From Halomicrobium salinisoli (GTDB lineage: Archaea > Halobacteriota > Halobacteria > Halobacteriales > Haloarculaceae), in the NCBI RefSeq assembly GCF_020405185.1, contig NZ_CP084464.1:124001-188000 (forward strand): DNA of 64,000 bases. The letters are read 5' to 3'. The notes under the pieces are model-generated. The model did not search any database, was not told the origin of the DNA, and saw nothing but the letters and a program-made list of their open reading frames with translations. The translations under genes were made by a program, and so were the position numbers. This document shows positions 53,285 through 61,678 of this stretch, piece after piece (position 1 is the stretch's first letter; the number at the start of each line of letters is the position of its first letter).

Positions 53285-53926
53285 GTGACTCGTATACGCG
53301 AAGCAGCGGTCAGCCTCACCGACGCGGAACTGGAGGCCATGGGGATCGACGAGCTCCTGGCGCTGACTCGGGCGGCCGGCCTGCTCGCCGTCGAGGAGCT
53401 CGCCTGTCGCGGCGACGGCGCGGTCCTGCAGGTGACCGTCGAGGCGAGACTCGACGAGGAGCGACTCGACGCCCTCGACTGGATCGACCAGTGGACCCAC
53501 GTCGCCGAGCGGGACAACTCGCACCTGTACGTCGTCTCCTTCACAGCTCCCGAACTGCCAGAGAGCCTCGGGGAGACGGCGGCCGACCTCGTGGGGACCT
53601 GCGATCCGGCGGTCGACGAACGCGGCGCCACGATGTCGCTGGTCGGCCCCCACGACGCCGTCACCGGACAGATCCGGGAGTACGAGGACGCGGGCGTCTC
53701 CCCGGATCTCCGACGCTTCGGAGCGTACGACGGCCCGGACCGGCCGCTGGACGACCTGACGGCCCGCCAGCGGGAGGTGATCGAGACGGCCTGGGAACTG
53801 GGCTACTACGAGGTCCCGCGGGAGGCGACGGCCGACGACGTCGCGGCGGAACTCGGACTCGACGCCTCGACGGTCACCGAGCACCTGCAGCGCGCCGAGC
53901 GGAACCTGCTCGGTCGGCTGCTTTGA
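53285..53926 (+). CDS. HTH_10 (Bat-family) transcriptional regulator
   Basis: A 213-residue protein. The C-terminal HTH_10 domain is LDDLTARQREVIETAWELGYYEVPREATADDVAAELGLDASTVTEHLQRAERNLL; the N-terminal 145 residues form a sensory alpha/beta region with two Cys (ELACRGDG, VGTCDPAV). I use the GTG at 53285 (VTRIREAAV). An earlier in-frame GTG at 53240 would translate through the palindrome. It follows the MerB-like gene by 86 nt in the same direction, so a role in responding to mercury or thiol stress is plausible. Confidence 0.85.
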   Translation: MTRIREAAVSLTDAELEAMGIDELLALTRAAGLLAVEELACRGDGAVLQVTVEARLDEERLDALDWIDQWTHVAERDNSHLYVVSFTAPELPESLGETAADLVGTCDPAVDERGATMSLVGPHDAVTGQIREYEDAGVSPDLRRFGAYDGPDRPLDDLTARQREVIETAWELGYYEVPREATADDVAAELGLDASTVTEHLQRAERNLLGRLL

Positions 53927-54068
53927 TCCGCCGATCGGCGCAGTCGGTCGTCGCCCGTGGCGGTCACCGACGGCGGCGACCGCGCCACTGTCCCGAGAGC
54001 GCGTCGGCGCGGCTGCGGGTCGAGCGACCGCAGTACATATTCGCACGGCCGTGGTACTACTGCGCACG

Positions 54069-54713
54069 ATGCGAGTCGCAGTCATCGGCGCGAACGGCGG
54101 AATCGGCCGCGAGCTACTCCCGCGACTCGCCGACGCCGGACACGACCCGGTCGGCGTCGTGCGGGACGAGTCGCAGTTCGAGGCCGTCCGCGAGCGCGGC
54201 GGCGAGCCCCGGCTGGGCGACCTGAAGGGCGAGTTCGCGTCGGCGCTGGAGGACGCCGACGCCGTCGTCTTCACGGCCGGGTCCGGCGGGGACACGGGCT
54301 GGGACGAGACGCTGCTGGTCGACCTCTGGGGAGCGCGGCGGACCGTCGACGCCTGCGTCGAGCGCGGCGTCGACCGCTACGTCATGATCAGCGCGTATCA
54401 GGCGAGCGAGCCGCTGGCCGAGCCCGAGGCGCTTCGCCCGTATCGGGTGGCCAAGCGATGCGCCGACGATCACCTCGAACAGTCGTCGCTCGACGCCACT
54501 GTCCTCCGGCCGACGGCGCTGACCGACGGCGAGGGGACGGGCCGGATTTCGGCGACCTTCGAGTACCGCGACGGGGGCGGCGACGACATCCCCCGCGCCG
54601 ACGTCGCCGAGGCGGTCGTGGCCTGCCTGGCGAACAACGAGACGATCGGCGAGACGATCAGGCTCTTCGGCGGCGACGACCCCGTCGAGGAGGCGATTCG
54701 CCCCCACGACTGA
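54069..54713 (+). CDS. NAD(P)-binding protein (atypical SDR/NmrA-like)
   Basis: A 214-residue protein. The nucleotide-binding motif is VAVIGANGGIGRELLPRLADAGH at the N-terminus (G-x-x-G-x-x-G). It continues with the SDR-a5/NmrA layout: LGDLKGEFASALEDADAVVFTAG, VDRYVMISAYQAS and YRVAKRCADDHLEQSSLDATVLRPTALTDG. These enzymes act as NAD(P)H-dependent reductases or redox sensors. It starts at the ATG at 54069, within AT-rich DNA (cagtacatattcgc, 54032-54045) that offers a TATA-like box. Confidence 0.85.
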   Translation: MRVAVIGANGGIGRELLPRLADAGHDPVGVVRDESQFEAVRERGGEPRLGDLKGEFASALEDADAVVFTAGSGGDTGWDETLLVDLWGARRTVDACVERGVDRYVMISAYQASEPLAEPEALRPYRVAKRCADDHLEQSSLDATVLRPTALTDGEGTGRISATFEYRDGGGDDIPRADVAEAVVACLANNETIGETIRLFGGDDPVEEAIRPHD

Positions 54714-54947
54714 ATCGGCGGACCAGTGGGCCAGCGCTCACCGCACGCGTCCGGTTCGAGTGATCGTGTCGTACCGGGAGCGCGCTCGGCGCAGTCGAAA
54801 ACTCGGACCGACCGAGCGCCGCCACTGGTTCGTTTGTTGCCACTCTCGTTCAGTTCGTTCGCCGTGTTTTACTCATTTAGGCAGAGGGGTTACCAGTGTC
54901 GTCCACCGAGTACGTATGCCGGAAGCCGAGACGCACCGCTCCAAATC

Positions 54948-55256
54948 ATGGACAACAAACTCGATTGGGACCCCGAACTCCAGGCGTACCGCGTGGACCT
55001 CGACGCGGTCGAGTACGTATCGACGAGCGTCGCCGTCGTTCGGAGCGTCGCCGCGCTCGACGATACGCCACCGACGGCCCTCGACCCGCTGCAGGAGAGC
55101 GTCGATCCCGACGCGCTCGACGAGCTCCTGTCCGGCGAGAACGCGTCCGAGCGCCGGGTCGGCTTTCGATATCAGGGATACGAAATCACTGTCGTGGGGA
55201 CCGGCGAGATCAGACTGTCCCCGGAGAGTGATAGAGACACTATCAGCGTGTCCTGA
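54948..55256 (+). CDS. HalOD1-domain protein
   Basis: A 102-residue protein from the ATG at 54948 (MDNKLDWDPE). The pattern VSTSVAVVRSVAALDDTPPTALDPLQESVDPDALDELL followed by RRVGFRYQGYEITVVGTGEIRL is the haloarchaeal output domain 1. The domain is common in haloarchaeal signalling, alone or fused to response regulators, but its action is unknown. The upstream interval 54714-54947 and the downstream interval 55257-55541 show no other gene. Confidence 0.85.
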   Translation: MDNKLDWDPELQAYRVDLDAVEYVSTSVAVVRSVAALDDTPPTALDPLQESVDPDALDELLSGENASERRVGFRYQGYEITVVGTGEIRLSPESDRDTISVS

Positions 55257-55541
55257 CAGGAATCGGCACCTGCGGTCGTCCCCGGGTCGGACGGCGGGAG
55301 GACTGCCACCGGGCCAGATCAGTACGACTCTCCTCGCAGTCAGTCCAGCGTGCGAACGCATCAGACGATCAACTTCAGTGATCTGGTCAGAACTGCTAAC
55401 ACACCACATTCCGACGGCTAGAGTAGGCGTTCTGTCTGAGACAGGGCTGTCGACCGGGACGACTCGCGAGAAATTCAGAACGTCACGGAACGGAGGCCGC
55501 ACGCCAGGTAGCTGACAACAGCAACAGCACACGAACCCGAG

Positions 55542-56291
55542 ATGACCGACAACAACGAACCAGAAACGACAGATACGGGCGACAGGGAGTCGCTCGAACT
55601 GATCGGGGACTACGGTGTAGACCGTCGAACCGTGCTACGAACACTGGGGACGGGCGGGGCCCTCGTGCTCGGCAGCGGTGTCGCGGCGGCAGGCCACGAG
55701 GAGCCGCATCCACCGCACATCGACTCTCATTACGGGTACTCGGCTCCGACCGACGAACAGCTCCCGGGGAAACTCGCTCCGGACGAGACAGTCGGACTCC
55801 ACATCGCCGAGGAAGGACCGTTCACCTTCCACTTCGATCCGATGGGGCTGCAGATAGACGCCGGAGACGTCGTCCGATTCGACTTCCACTCGCCCGACCA
55901 CAACGTCGCGCCATTCCACGTGGGACACGGTCGCCAGCAACGGGTGCCGGACGACGAAGTGCCGTTCTCGTCGCCGATGATCAGCCCCGGCGGGTTCTGG
56001 CTCTTCGAGTTCGACCATCCGGGGACGTACGACCTGTACTGTGCACCACATCAGGTCTTCGGCATGGTGATGCGGCTCGTGGTCGGTGATCCGGCTGCGG
56101 CCGACTACGACGGCGACTTCGGCGATGAGGGCCGTCCGCCAACGTCTGCTGAGGACCTCGCACAGTTCCCCGGCGTCGACGAATGGCAGCTCCCGACCTC
56201 GGCAGATGCGTTCGCCACGGACGCCCTGTCGGTCGCCAACATCGTCGAGAAGGGACCGGTAACTCGATCCGACGTCATAGCGGACCTCTGA
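55542..56291 (+). CDS. Halocyanin/plastocyanin-like Tat-exported copper protein
   Basis: A 249-residue protein. A Tat signal (YGVDRRTVLRTLGTGGALVLGSGVAAAGHEEP) is preceded by an acidic N-terminal extension of about 25 residues. The cupredoxin domain has type 1 copper ligands: His in SPDHNVAPFHVG, and Cys, His and Met in TYDLYCAPHQVFGMVM. It likely carries electrons on the cell surface. After the copper site a tail of about 60 residues (PTSAEDLAQFPGVDEW) has no known motif. There is no membrane anchor or lipobox, so it may be released or loosely bound. Confidence 0.87.
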   Translation: MTDNNEPETTDTGDRESLELIGDYGVDRRTVLRTLGTGGALVLGSGVAAAGHEEPHPPHIDSHYGYSAPTDEQLPGKLAPDETVGLHIAEEGPFTFHFDPMGLQIDAGDVVRFDFHSPDHNVAPFHVGHGRQQRVPDDEVPFSSPMISPGGFWLFEFDHPGTYDLYCAPHQVFGMVMRLVVGDPAAADYDGDFGDEGRPPTSAEDLAQFPGVDEWQLPTSADAFATDALSVANIVEKGPVTRSDVIADL

Positions 56292-56504
56292 CGTCTCTCT
56301 TTTCCCTCGCTGCGCCGGTCCAGGAGAACGAGAGCGGCTTCCGGCCCGCGACGAGTCGCGACGAACGAGCCCGACGCACTGACGCGCCACGGCTCCTCGG
56401 GGTAGTCGTAGTTCGCACCTCCGGTTCACGACCGAATGGGATGCTGCGATCAGTAGGCGTGCTTCTTGTCACCAGAAGCCCTCGACGTTCGGTGTTCATC
56501 GAGT

Positions 56505-56594
56505 TCACGTACGGATGGAGTCCAGCATCAGATAGGCTACGAGCGCCATCAACGCCAGCAGGAGTCCCAGGAAAAGCACATCCACGACACCCAT
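56505..56594 (-). CDS. 29-residue single-span membrane protein
   Basis: A tiny gene, MGVVDVLFLGLLLALMALVA then YLMLDSIRT, almost all one transmembrane helix. A TATA-like ttttatta (minus strand, about 56619-56627) lies 25-33 nt upstream of the ATG, as in leaderless genes. No other gene is present in 56292-56760. The function is unknown; small subunits of larger membrane complexes often look like this. Confidence 0.55.
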   Translation of the reverse strand: MGVVDVLFLGLLLALMALVAYLMLDSIRT

Positions 56595-56760
56595 GATAAT
56601 ATATTCTCTTCCTCGATGTAATAAAACTGGCCTCTAACCGTACGCTGCGAAACTCTCCTGAACTGACCGTACCAGCGGCCGCGACGAGTCGCGACGGACG
56701 CAGTCAGGGACGACACGATCGACCGGAAAGGGTTAGTCCCGTTTGGCTGAACCCCCTTGC

Positions 56761-57693
56761 ATGCACGCCGACGGGATCGACCCGCAGGCGAAGCGAGCGC
56801 TCGAGCGCCAGGAGCGGATCCCGATACCGCACAGCCGCACCGGGCTGAAGCTCCTCCGCCTCCTCTCGCGGGCGACGTCGTGGATCCAGAACCGGAACCC
56901 GCCGGGCGTCGGCGCCACGCACGACCGGACGATCCCCGGTCCCGACGGCGACATCGACGTCCGCCTCTACCTGCCGGACGCGGACGGCCCGTTCCCGACG
57001 GTCGTCTTCTTCCACGGCGGCGGGTTCGTGCTGGGGAGCATCGGCACGCACGACTGGCTCTGCCGGCACCTCACCCGCGAGAGCGATTGCGCCGTCCTCT
57101 CCGTCGACTACCGGCTCGCCCCGGAACACCCCTTCCCCGCGGCGGTCGAGGACGCCTACGCCGCCGTCCAGTGGGCGGCCGCCACCCCCGACGCGGTCGC
57201 CGGGGACGGGCGGATCGCGGTCGCGGGCGACTCCGCCGGCGGGACCCTGGCCGCCGTCGCCGCGCTCATGGCCGCCGAGCGCGACGGCCCCGAGATCGGG
57301 TATCAGGCGCTGCTCTACCCGGGCGTCGGCGTCGACCCGGACCAGCCGTCCGTCCGGGAGCACGCCGGAATCGTCCTCGACGAGGCCGATCTCCAGTGGT
57401 TCCGGGAGTGCTACTACGAGAGCGAGGTCCACGAGCGCAACCCCTACGCCGATCCGACGAACGCCGGCGACGTCTCCGGCGTCGCCCCGGCGACGGTCCT
57501 CACCGCCGGCTTCGACCCGCTCCGGGACGGCGGACGGGCCTACGCCGAACAGCTCGTCCGCGACGGCGTCGACACGCGCTACGAGAACTACGAGGCCATG
57601 ATCCACGGCTTCATGACGCTCCGCGACGTCAACCGCGCGCGCGAGGCGATCGCCGACGTCGGCGACGACCTCGCCGACGCGCTCGGGTCGTAG
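56761..57693 (+). CDS. Alpha/beta-hydrolase (HSL-type esterase)
   Basis: A 310-residue enzyme starting MHADGIDPQAKRALERQE. The family features are the oxyanion motif VVFFHGGGFVLGS near residue 82, VLSVDYRLAPEHPFPAAVEDAYAA, nucleophile motif AGDSAGGTLAA near 160, the acid in AGFDPLRDGG and the His in MIHGFMTL. It hydrolyses short-chain esters in the cytoplasm. It resembles the esterase at 37067 in domain plan (both share DRTxPGPDGD ahead of the core) and is probably a distant paralogue. The truncated haemoglobin gene converges on it. Confidence 0.9.
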   Translation: MHADGIDPQAKRALERQERIPIPHSRTGLKLLRLLSRATSWIQNRNPPGVGATHDRTIPGPDGDIDVRLYLPDADGPFPTVVFFHGGGFVLGSIGTHDWLCRHLTRESDCAVLSVDYRLAPEHPFPAAVEDAYAAVQWAAATPDAVAGDGRIAVAGDSAGGTLAAVAALMAAERDGPEIGYQALLYPGVGVDPDQPSVREHAGIVLDEADLQWFRECYYESEVHERNPYADPTNAGDVSGVAPATVLTAGFDPLRDGGRAYAEQLVRDGVDTRYENYEAMIHGFMTLRDVNRAREAIADVGDDLADALGS

Positions 57694-57786
57694 AGAGCGG
57701 TCTTCCGTCCCCGATCGGAGACGCCCTCGACCGGTCGTGGCTGGAGCAAAACGGCCGTTGCCGAGTTCTCTCGTCGCTACCGACGC

Positions 57787-57853
57787 TTCCGGCGACCGGT
57801 AGCTGTCTCGCTGAACAGTGTTTCCGTGAGGGTCCAGCTACCGGCTGCCGGAA
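57787..57853. repeat. Large inverted repeat between convergent genes
   Basis: CCGGTAGCTG (57796-57805) is exactly repeated in reverse at CAGCTACCGG (57835-57844). The arms extend outward after a 2-nt mismatch with TTCCGGC (57787-57793) and GCCGGAA (57847-57853). The 29-nt loop is unpaired. The position between two gene ends suggests a bidirectional terminator or transcript-end structure; the ends of a lost insertion are an alternative. Confidence 0.5.
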
Positions 57854-57933
57854 CGAGAGCGCCGTGAGCGATACTGTCGATCCACCGCGAAGCCCCGTCG
57901 GCGAGCAGCGGTCCACCGCGGCGGGGCCGCGGA

Positions 57934-58299
57934 CTACTGGTCGACGACGTCGTCCTCCAGCGCAGCGACCTCGTCGAGGATCGCTTCGACGTCGTCCTCG
58001 GCGACGCCGTTCTCGCTGAGCGCCTCGGCGAGATACGTCGCGACCCGATCGAACGCCTCCCCGGTGATCCCCATCCCCTCGTGGGCCGCCTGCATGTCGG
58101 CGCCGTCGTAGGTGACGGGGCCGCCGGCGACGGCGCTGACGAACTGGACCTGATGTGCGTACAGCGCCTCGCGATCGACGTCCTCGAAGTACGGTTCGAG
58201 CAGCGGATCCGAGAACACGCGGTCGTAGAAGTCGGACACGACGGCTTCGACGGCCTCTCGGCCCCCGATTCGAGCGTAGATCGACTGGGCGTCTGGCAT
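57934..58299 (-). CDS. Group 1 truncated haemoglobin
   Basis: A 121-residue globin of the 2-on-2 type. The start SIYARIGGREAVEAVVSDFYDRVFSDPLLEPYFEDVD includes the family FYxRVxxDPxL pattern with Tyr at the B10 region, and the proximal heme His is in MQAAHEGMGI near residue 73. Group 1 truncated haemoglobins often detoxify nitric oxide or bind oxygen. Its length and the Gly motifs fit. It is monocistronic and converges on the esterase gene. Confidence 0.92.
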   Translation of the reverse strand: MPDAQSIYARIGGREAVEAVVSDFYDRVFSDPLLEPYFEDVDREALYAHQVQFVSAVAGGPVTYDGADMQAAHEGMGITGEAFDRVATYLAEALSENGVAEDDVEAILDEVAALEDDVVDQ

Positions 58300-58451
58300 C
58301 GGCTGAACCAGGAACGCACGGTATATGTCGCCTCCGAAAGAACATATTCGGGCCGTTGTTCAAGGGCGTCGTATCGGCCGAAGAATACGATCGAACGACA
58401 GTTATCAGGCGATTTCGAAGACGGTTTACTGTCGGTTGTAGACCCTGGTCT

Positions 58452-59456
58452 GTGAGTAGTGATAGCAGTATCTCGCGCACCGCACAGGTCGCGACAAAGT
58501 ACTTCGTCGTCTGGGTGATCGCGGCGGCGGGACTCGCCCTCGCCAGCCCGGACACGTTCGTACCGATACTCGACTACGTCACCCCGCTGCTCGGGCTCAT
58601 CATGCTCGGCATGGGGCTGACCCTGCAGCCCGCGGACTTCAGGCGCCTCGTCGAGCGGCCCGTCGACGTCGGCATCGGCGCGGCCACCCAGTGGCTCGTG
58701 ATGCCGCTGGCCGCGTACGCGCTGTACGTGCTCTTCGACCTCCCGGACGCCGTCGGCGTCGGCCTGATCCTGGTCGGCGCGGCGCCCGGCGGGACCGCGT
58801 CGAACGTGATGACCTACCTCGGCCGGGGCGACGTGGCGATGTCGGTCGCCATCACGACGGTGACGACGCTTGCGGCGCCCATCGTCATGCCGGCGTGGAC
58901 GCTGTTCATCCTCGGCCAGAGCATCGACGTGACGTTCGCGGAGATGTTCACCAGCATCGTCCAGATCGTCATCATCCCCGTCGTGGTCGGGTTCGGGCTC
59001 CGGTACGTGCTCGACGAGTACGCGCCGCGCGCGGCCGAAATCGGCCTCGACGTCTTCCCCGTCGTGAGCGTGGCCGCCATCGTCGCCATCGTCGCCGGCG
59101 TGGTCGGCGCCAACGTCGAGAACATCCTCACCGCGGGCGCGCTCGTGCTGCTCGCCGTCGTCCTCCACAACGGCATCGGACTCGGCGTGGGGTACGGCGT
59201 CGGACACGCTGCCGGCATGTCCGAGGACCGCAAGCGGACGAACGCCTTCGAGGTCGGCCTCCAGAACAGCGGCCTCGCGGTGGCGCTCGCCACGTCGCTG
59301 TTCGAGCCGGCGGCGGCGCTCATCCCCGCGCTGTTCAGCGTCTGGCACAACGTCACCGGCCCGGCGCTGGCCAGCTACTTCACCTGGCGCGACTCGTCGA
59401 CGGCCGAGCAGTCGAGCGAGCGGTCGACCGACCAGTCGCCGGCCCCGGAGCGGTAA
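58452..59456 (+). CDS. Bile-acid:sodium-symporter-family (BASS/SBF) transporter
   Basis: A 334-residue membrane protein from a GTG at 58452 (VSSDSSISRTAQVATKYFVVW). About nine or ten helices are visible, with the SBF motifs LLGLIMLGMGLTLQPADFRRL, VGAAPGGTASNVMTYLGRGDVAMSVAITTVTTLAAPIVMP and TNAFEVGLQNSGLAVALA. Members move organic anions such as pyruvate, pantoate or steroid-like acids with sodium, which suits a high-sodium habitat. The exact substrate is unknown. A polar tail (STAEQSSERSTDQSPAPER) ends the protein. Confidence 0.9.
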   Translation: MSSDSSISRTAQVATKYFVVWVIAAAGLALASPDTFVPILDYVTPLLGLIMLGMGLTLQPADFRRLVERPVDVGIGAATQWLVMPLAAYALYVLFDLPDAVGVGLILVGAAPGGTASNVMTYLGRGDVAMSVAITTVTTLAAPIVMPAWTLFILGQSIDVTFAEMFTSIVQIVIIPVVVGFGLRYVLDEYAPRAAEIGLDVFPVVSVAAIVAIVAGVVGANVENILTAGALVLLAVVLHNGIGLGVGYGVGHAAGMSEDRKRTNAFEVGLQNSGLAVALATSLFEPAAALIPALFSVWHNVTGPALASYFTWRDSSTAEQSSERSTDQSPAPER

Positions 59457-59598
59457 CCGGCGGCTGGTCCCCGACCGGATGCCGTCGGTCTGGCCGTCCT
59501 GCTGGGCAGTCTCTCCGTAGCGGTCCAGCTGGCGGCGACGAACCGGGAATACCGTGAGTTATATTATTCTGCGCTTCTATTACTCAGACGAGTATCCA

Positions 59599-60750
59599 AT
59601 GGTAGCGAACGACCGGATCCGCACGACGCACATCGGAAGCCTCCCGCGACCGCCGGAACTGCTCGACCTCCTCCAGAAGCGCCAGGACGACGAGGACATC
59701 GACGCCGACGAGTGGGACGAGACCGTCGAAGACGCCACCCGCGACGTCGTCCGGCGCCAGGCCGAGGTCGGCCTCGACGTCGCCAACAACGGCGAGCAGT
59801 CCCGCGTCTCGTTCAACTGGTACGTCGCCGACCGACTCAGCGGCATCGAGGGCGAGCGCGAGCAGGATCTGTGGGCCGACCTGCAGGAGTTCCCCGACTA
59901 CGCCGAGGAGACGTTCGAGACGGACGTCATCGACCTCTCGATGCAGCCCGTCGTCGCCGGGCCCGTCGAGTACACCGGCCGCGAGGAGGCCGAGGCCGAA
60001 CTCGACGGGTTCCGCGACGCGCTCTCGGCCGTCGACGCCGACTTCGAGGACACGTTCGTCACCGCGGCCTCTCCCAGCGTCGTCACCGCGACGCACGTCG
60101 ACGACCACTACGGCGACTACGAGGAGTTCCTGTTCGCCGTCGCGGACGCGATGGCCGAGGAGTACGAGATCGTCGCCGACGCCGGGCTGACGCTCCAGAT
60201 CGACGCACCCGAACTCCTCACTATCGGCCACACGGCCGCGTACGCCGACGAGCCCCTCGAGGAGGTCAAGGCGGCCACGCGCCTCCACGTCGAGGCGCTC
60301 AACGAGGCGCTGTCGGGCGTCCCCGAGGAGCAGGTCCGGCTACACACCTGCTGGGGGAGCTACGAGGGCCCCCACCACCTCGACACCGACCTGGTCGAGA
60401 TGCTCCCGGAGATCTACGAGGCCGACATCACCGGCCTCAGCGTCGAGCAGGCCAACCCCCGCCACCAGCACGAGTACCGCGCGTTCGCCGAGCAGCCGGT
60501 CCCCGACGGCTGGACGCTCGTCCCGGGCGTCGTCGACGTGAAGACGAACGTCGTCGACCACCCCGAGACCATCGCGGACCGCCTGGAGCGGGTCGCCGAC
60601 GCCGTCGACGACGCGACGCCGCTGGTCGCCGCGCCGGACTGCGGGTTCGGGACGCAGGCCGGCCTCGGGATGGTCGACCCCGAGATCGCGTGGACGAAGC
60701 TCGAGGCGCTCGTCGAGGGGGCCGAGATCGCCACCGAGCGCATCTACTGA
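59599..60750 (+). CDS. Cobalamin-independent methionine synthase-type protein (MetE C-terminal domain)
   Basis: A 383-residue protein equivalent to the C-terminal half of MetE. Zinc ligands appear as VRLHTCWGSYEG (His and Cys), SVEQANPRHQHEY (Glu) and APDCGFGTQ (Cys). The N-terminus RIRTTHIGSLPRPPELLDLL also matches archaeal core MetE enzymes, which transfer a methyl group to homocysteine, using a donor other than long folates. The ATG at 59599 is preferred over 59554, as an AT-rich promoter element lies in between. It is monocistronic. Confidence 0.9.
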   Translation: MVANDRIRTTHIGSLPRPPELLDLLQKRQDDEDIDADEWDETVEDATRDVVRRQAEVGLDVANNGEQSRVSFNWYVADRLSGIEGEREQDLWADLQEFPDYAEETFETDVIDLSMQPVVAGPVEYTGREEAEAELDGFRDALSAVDADFEDTFVTAASPSVVTATHVDDHYGDYEEFLFAVADAMAEEYEIVADAGLTLQIDAPELLTIGHTAAYADEPLEEVKAATRLHVEALNEALSGVPEEQVRLHTCWGSYEGPHHLDTDLVEMLPEIYEADITGLSVEQANPRHQHEYRAFAEQPVPDGWTLVPGVVDVKTNVVDHPETIADRLERVADAVDDATPLVAAPDCGFGTQAGLGMVDPEIAWTKLEALVEGAEIATERIY

Positions 60751-60826
60751 CGTCCGCTCGTGAGTTCGGGGCCAGTCGACGCCGGTGTGATCGGCCGCTC
60801 TCCACGGCCGGATCCGTGCGAGGAGG

Positions 60827-60976
60827 TCACAGCTGAAACAGCAGGAGCAGGAACGAGTACGCGACCCCGAGGAGGAACATCGCGGTCATCAGAATCGCGA
60901 ACCACTTGCGGCCGTTCCCCGGGACGCTGGGGGTCTCTGACGGGTAATACGGGGACAGGGGATTGTTCGAGTCCAT
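60827..60976 (-). CDS. 49-residue single-span membrane protein
   Basis: A small gene starting MDSNNPLSPYYPSETPSVPG, with a Pro/Tyr-rich cytoplasmic or external head of about 24 residues and then one hydrophobic span (WFAILMTAMFLLGVAYSF then LLLLFQL). An AT-rich element (gaaaaaata on the minus strand, about 61023-61031) lies upstream. Many haloarchaea have short proteins with this head-plus-helix plan near respiratory or transport genes, but I cannot name the family. Confidence 0.6.
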   Translation of the reverse strand: MDSNNPLSPYYPSETPSVPGNGRKWFAILMTAMFLLGVAYSFLLLLFQL

Positions 60977-61171
60977 CTCTCGATCGGTCACCGGCGGACG
61001 ATTGCACCCCGACCACGGTATATTTTTTCAGACCGGTCGAGGACGGATCGACCAGTGCCGCGGCGACGGCGAGGGATCGACCGCCTGTCGCCGTCGCGAC
61101 AGCGGTCACCGCGTCGGAGAGGGGGTCGGAAGCCGACGGTCTGCGCCTCCGGTGGGCGCCGAACGCGGGGA

Positions 61172-61528
61172 TCAGAAGGTGATGATCTCGTAGTCGTCGT
61201 CGACGAGCGAGCGGATGCTCGGGTGGCCCTCGTTGTCGTCGACGGTGACGACCCCGGCGTCCTGGATGGCGTCGTCGACGCCGAACGCGCCGGCGCAGTA
61301 GTCACAGGCCGAGGCCTGGTCGCTGACGGCGGCGTAGAGGTCGTGATAGTCGTGGTCCTCGTCCTCCAGTTCGGGGATCCACTGGGTCCCGGCCCCGTCG
61401 AAGACGAGCTCGAGTTCGTCGCCCTCGTTCTCGGCGAACTCCCTGGCGGCCTCCAGCCTGTTGACGAGGCGACCGGTGTCAGCGTGCGATTCGGTGCCGG
61501 CGAGAATTACGATGGCTGCGTTCGTCGT
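61172..61528 (-). CDS. DsrE-family protein with apparent ACG start
   Basis: A frame of about 118 codons encoding a DsrE-like protein: AAIVILAGTESHADTGRLVN, ELELVFDGAGTQWIPELED, CDYCAGAFGVDDAIQDAGV and HPSIRSLVDDDYEIITF. The family is linked to sulfur relay. The CxxC pair is intact. No ATG, GTG or TTG is in frame upstream. The codon that aligns with the expected Met (before TNAAIVIL) is ACG at 61526-61528. A TATA-like tatttaac (minus strand, 61553-61560) sits exactly 25-32 nt upstream, where a leaderless message would begin at this codon. Either ACG is used or the gene has lost its start. Confidence 0.75.
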   Translation of the reverse strand, partial: TTNAAIVILAGTESHADTGRLVNRLEAAREFAENEGDELELVFDGAGTQWIPELEDEDHDYHDLYAAVSDQASACDYCAGAFGVDDAIQDAGVVTVDDNEGHPSIRSLVDDDYEIITF

Positions 61529-61678
61529 TGCGAGCCGTTCTATCCGACGTGGGTTAAATAGCGGACGCGGGCTTGTGTCGCCAACACCAGAGCGGGAACG
61601 CCGTGCCAGCGGGCGAGCGTACGAACGATGAGCGACGACCGGAGAACGGTCGGCGACGACGAGCCCCAGGAGCGCCGA

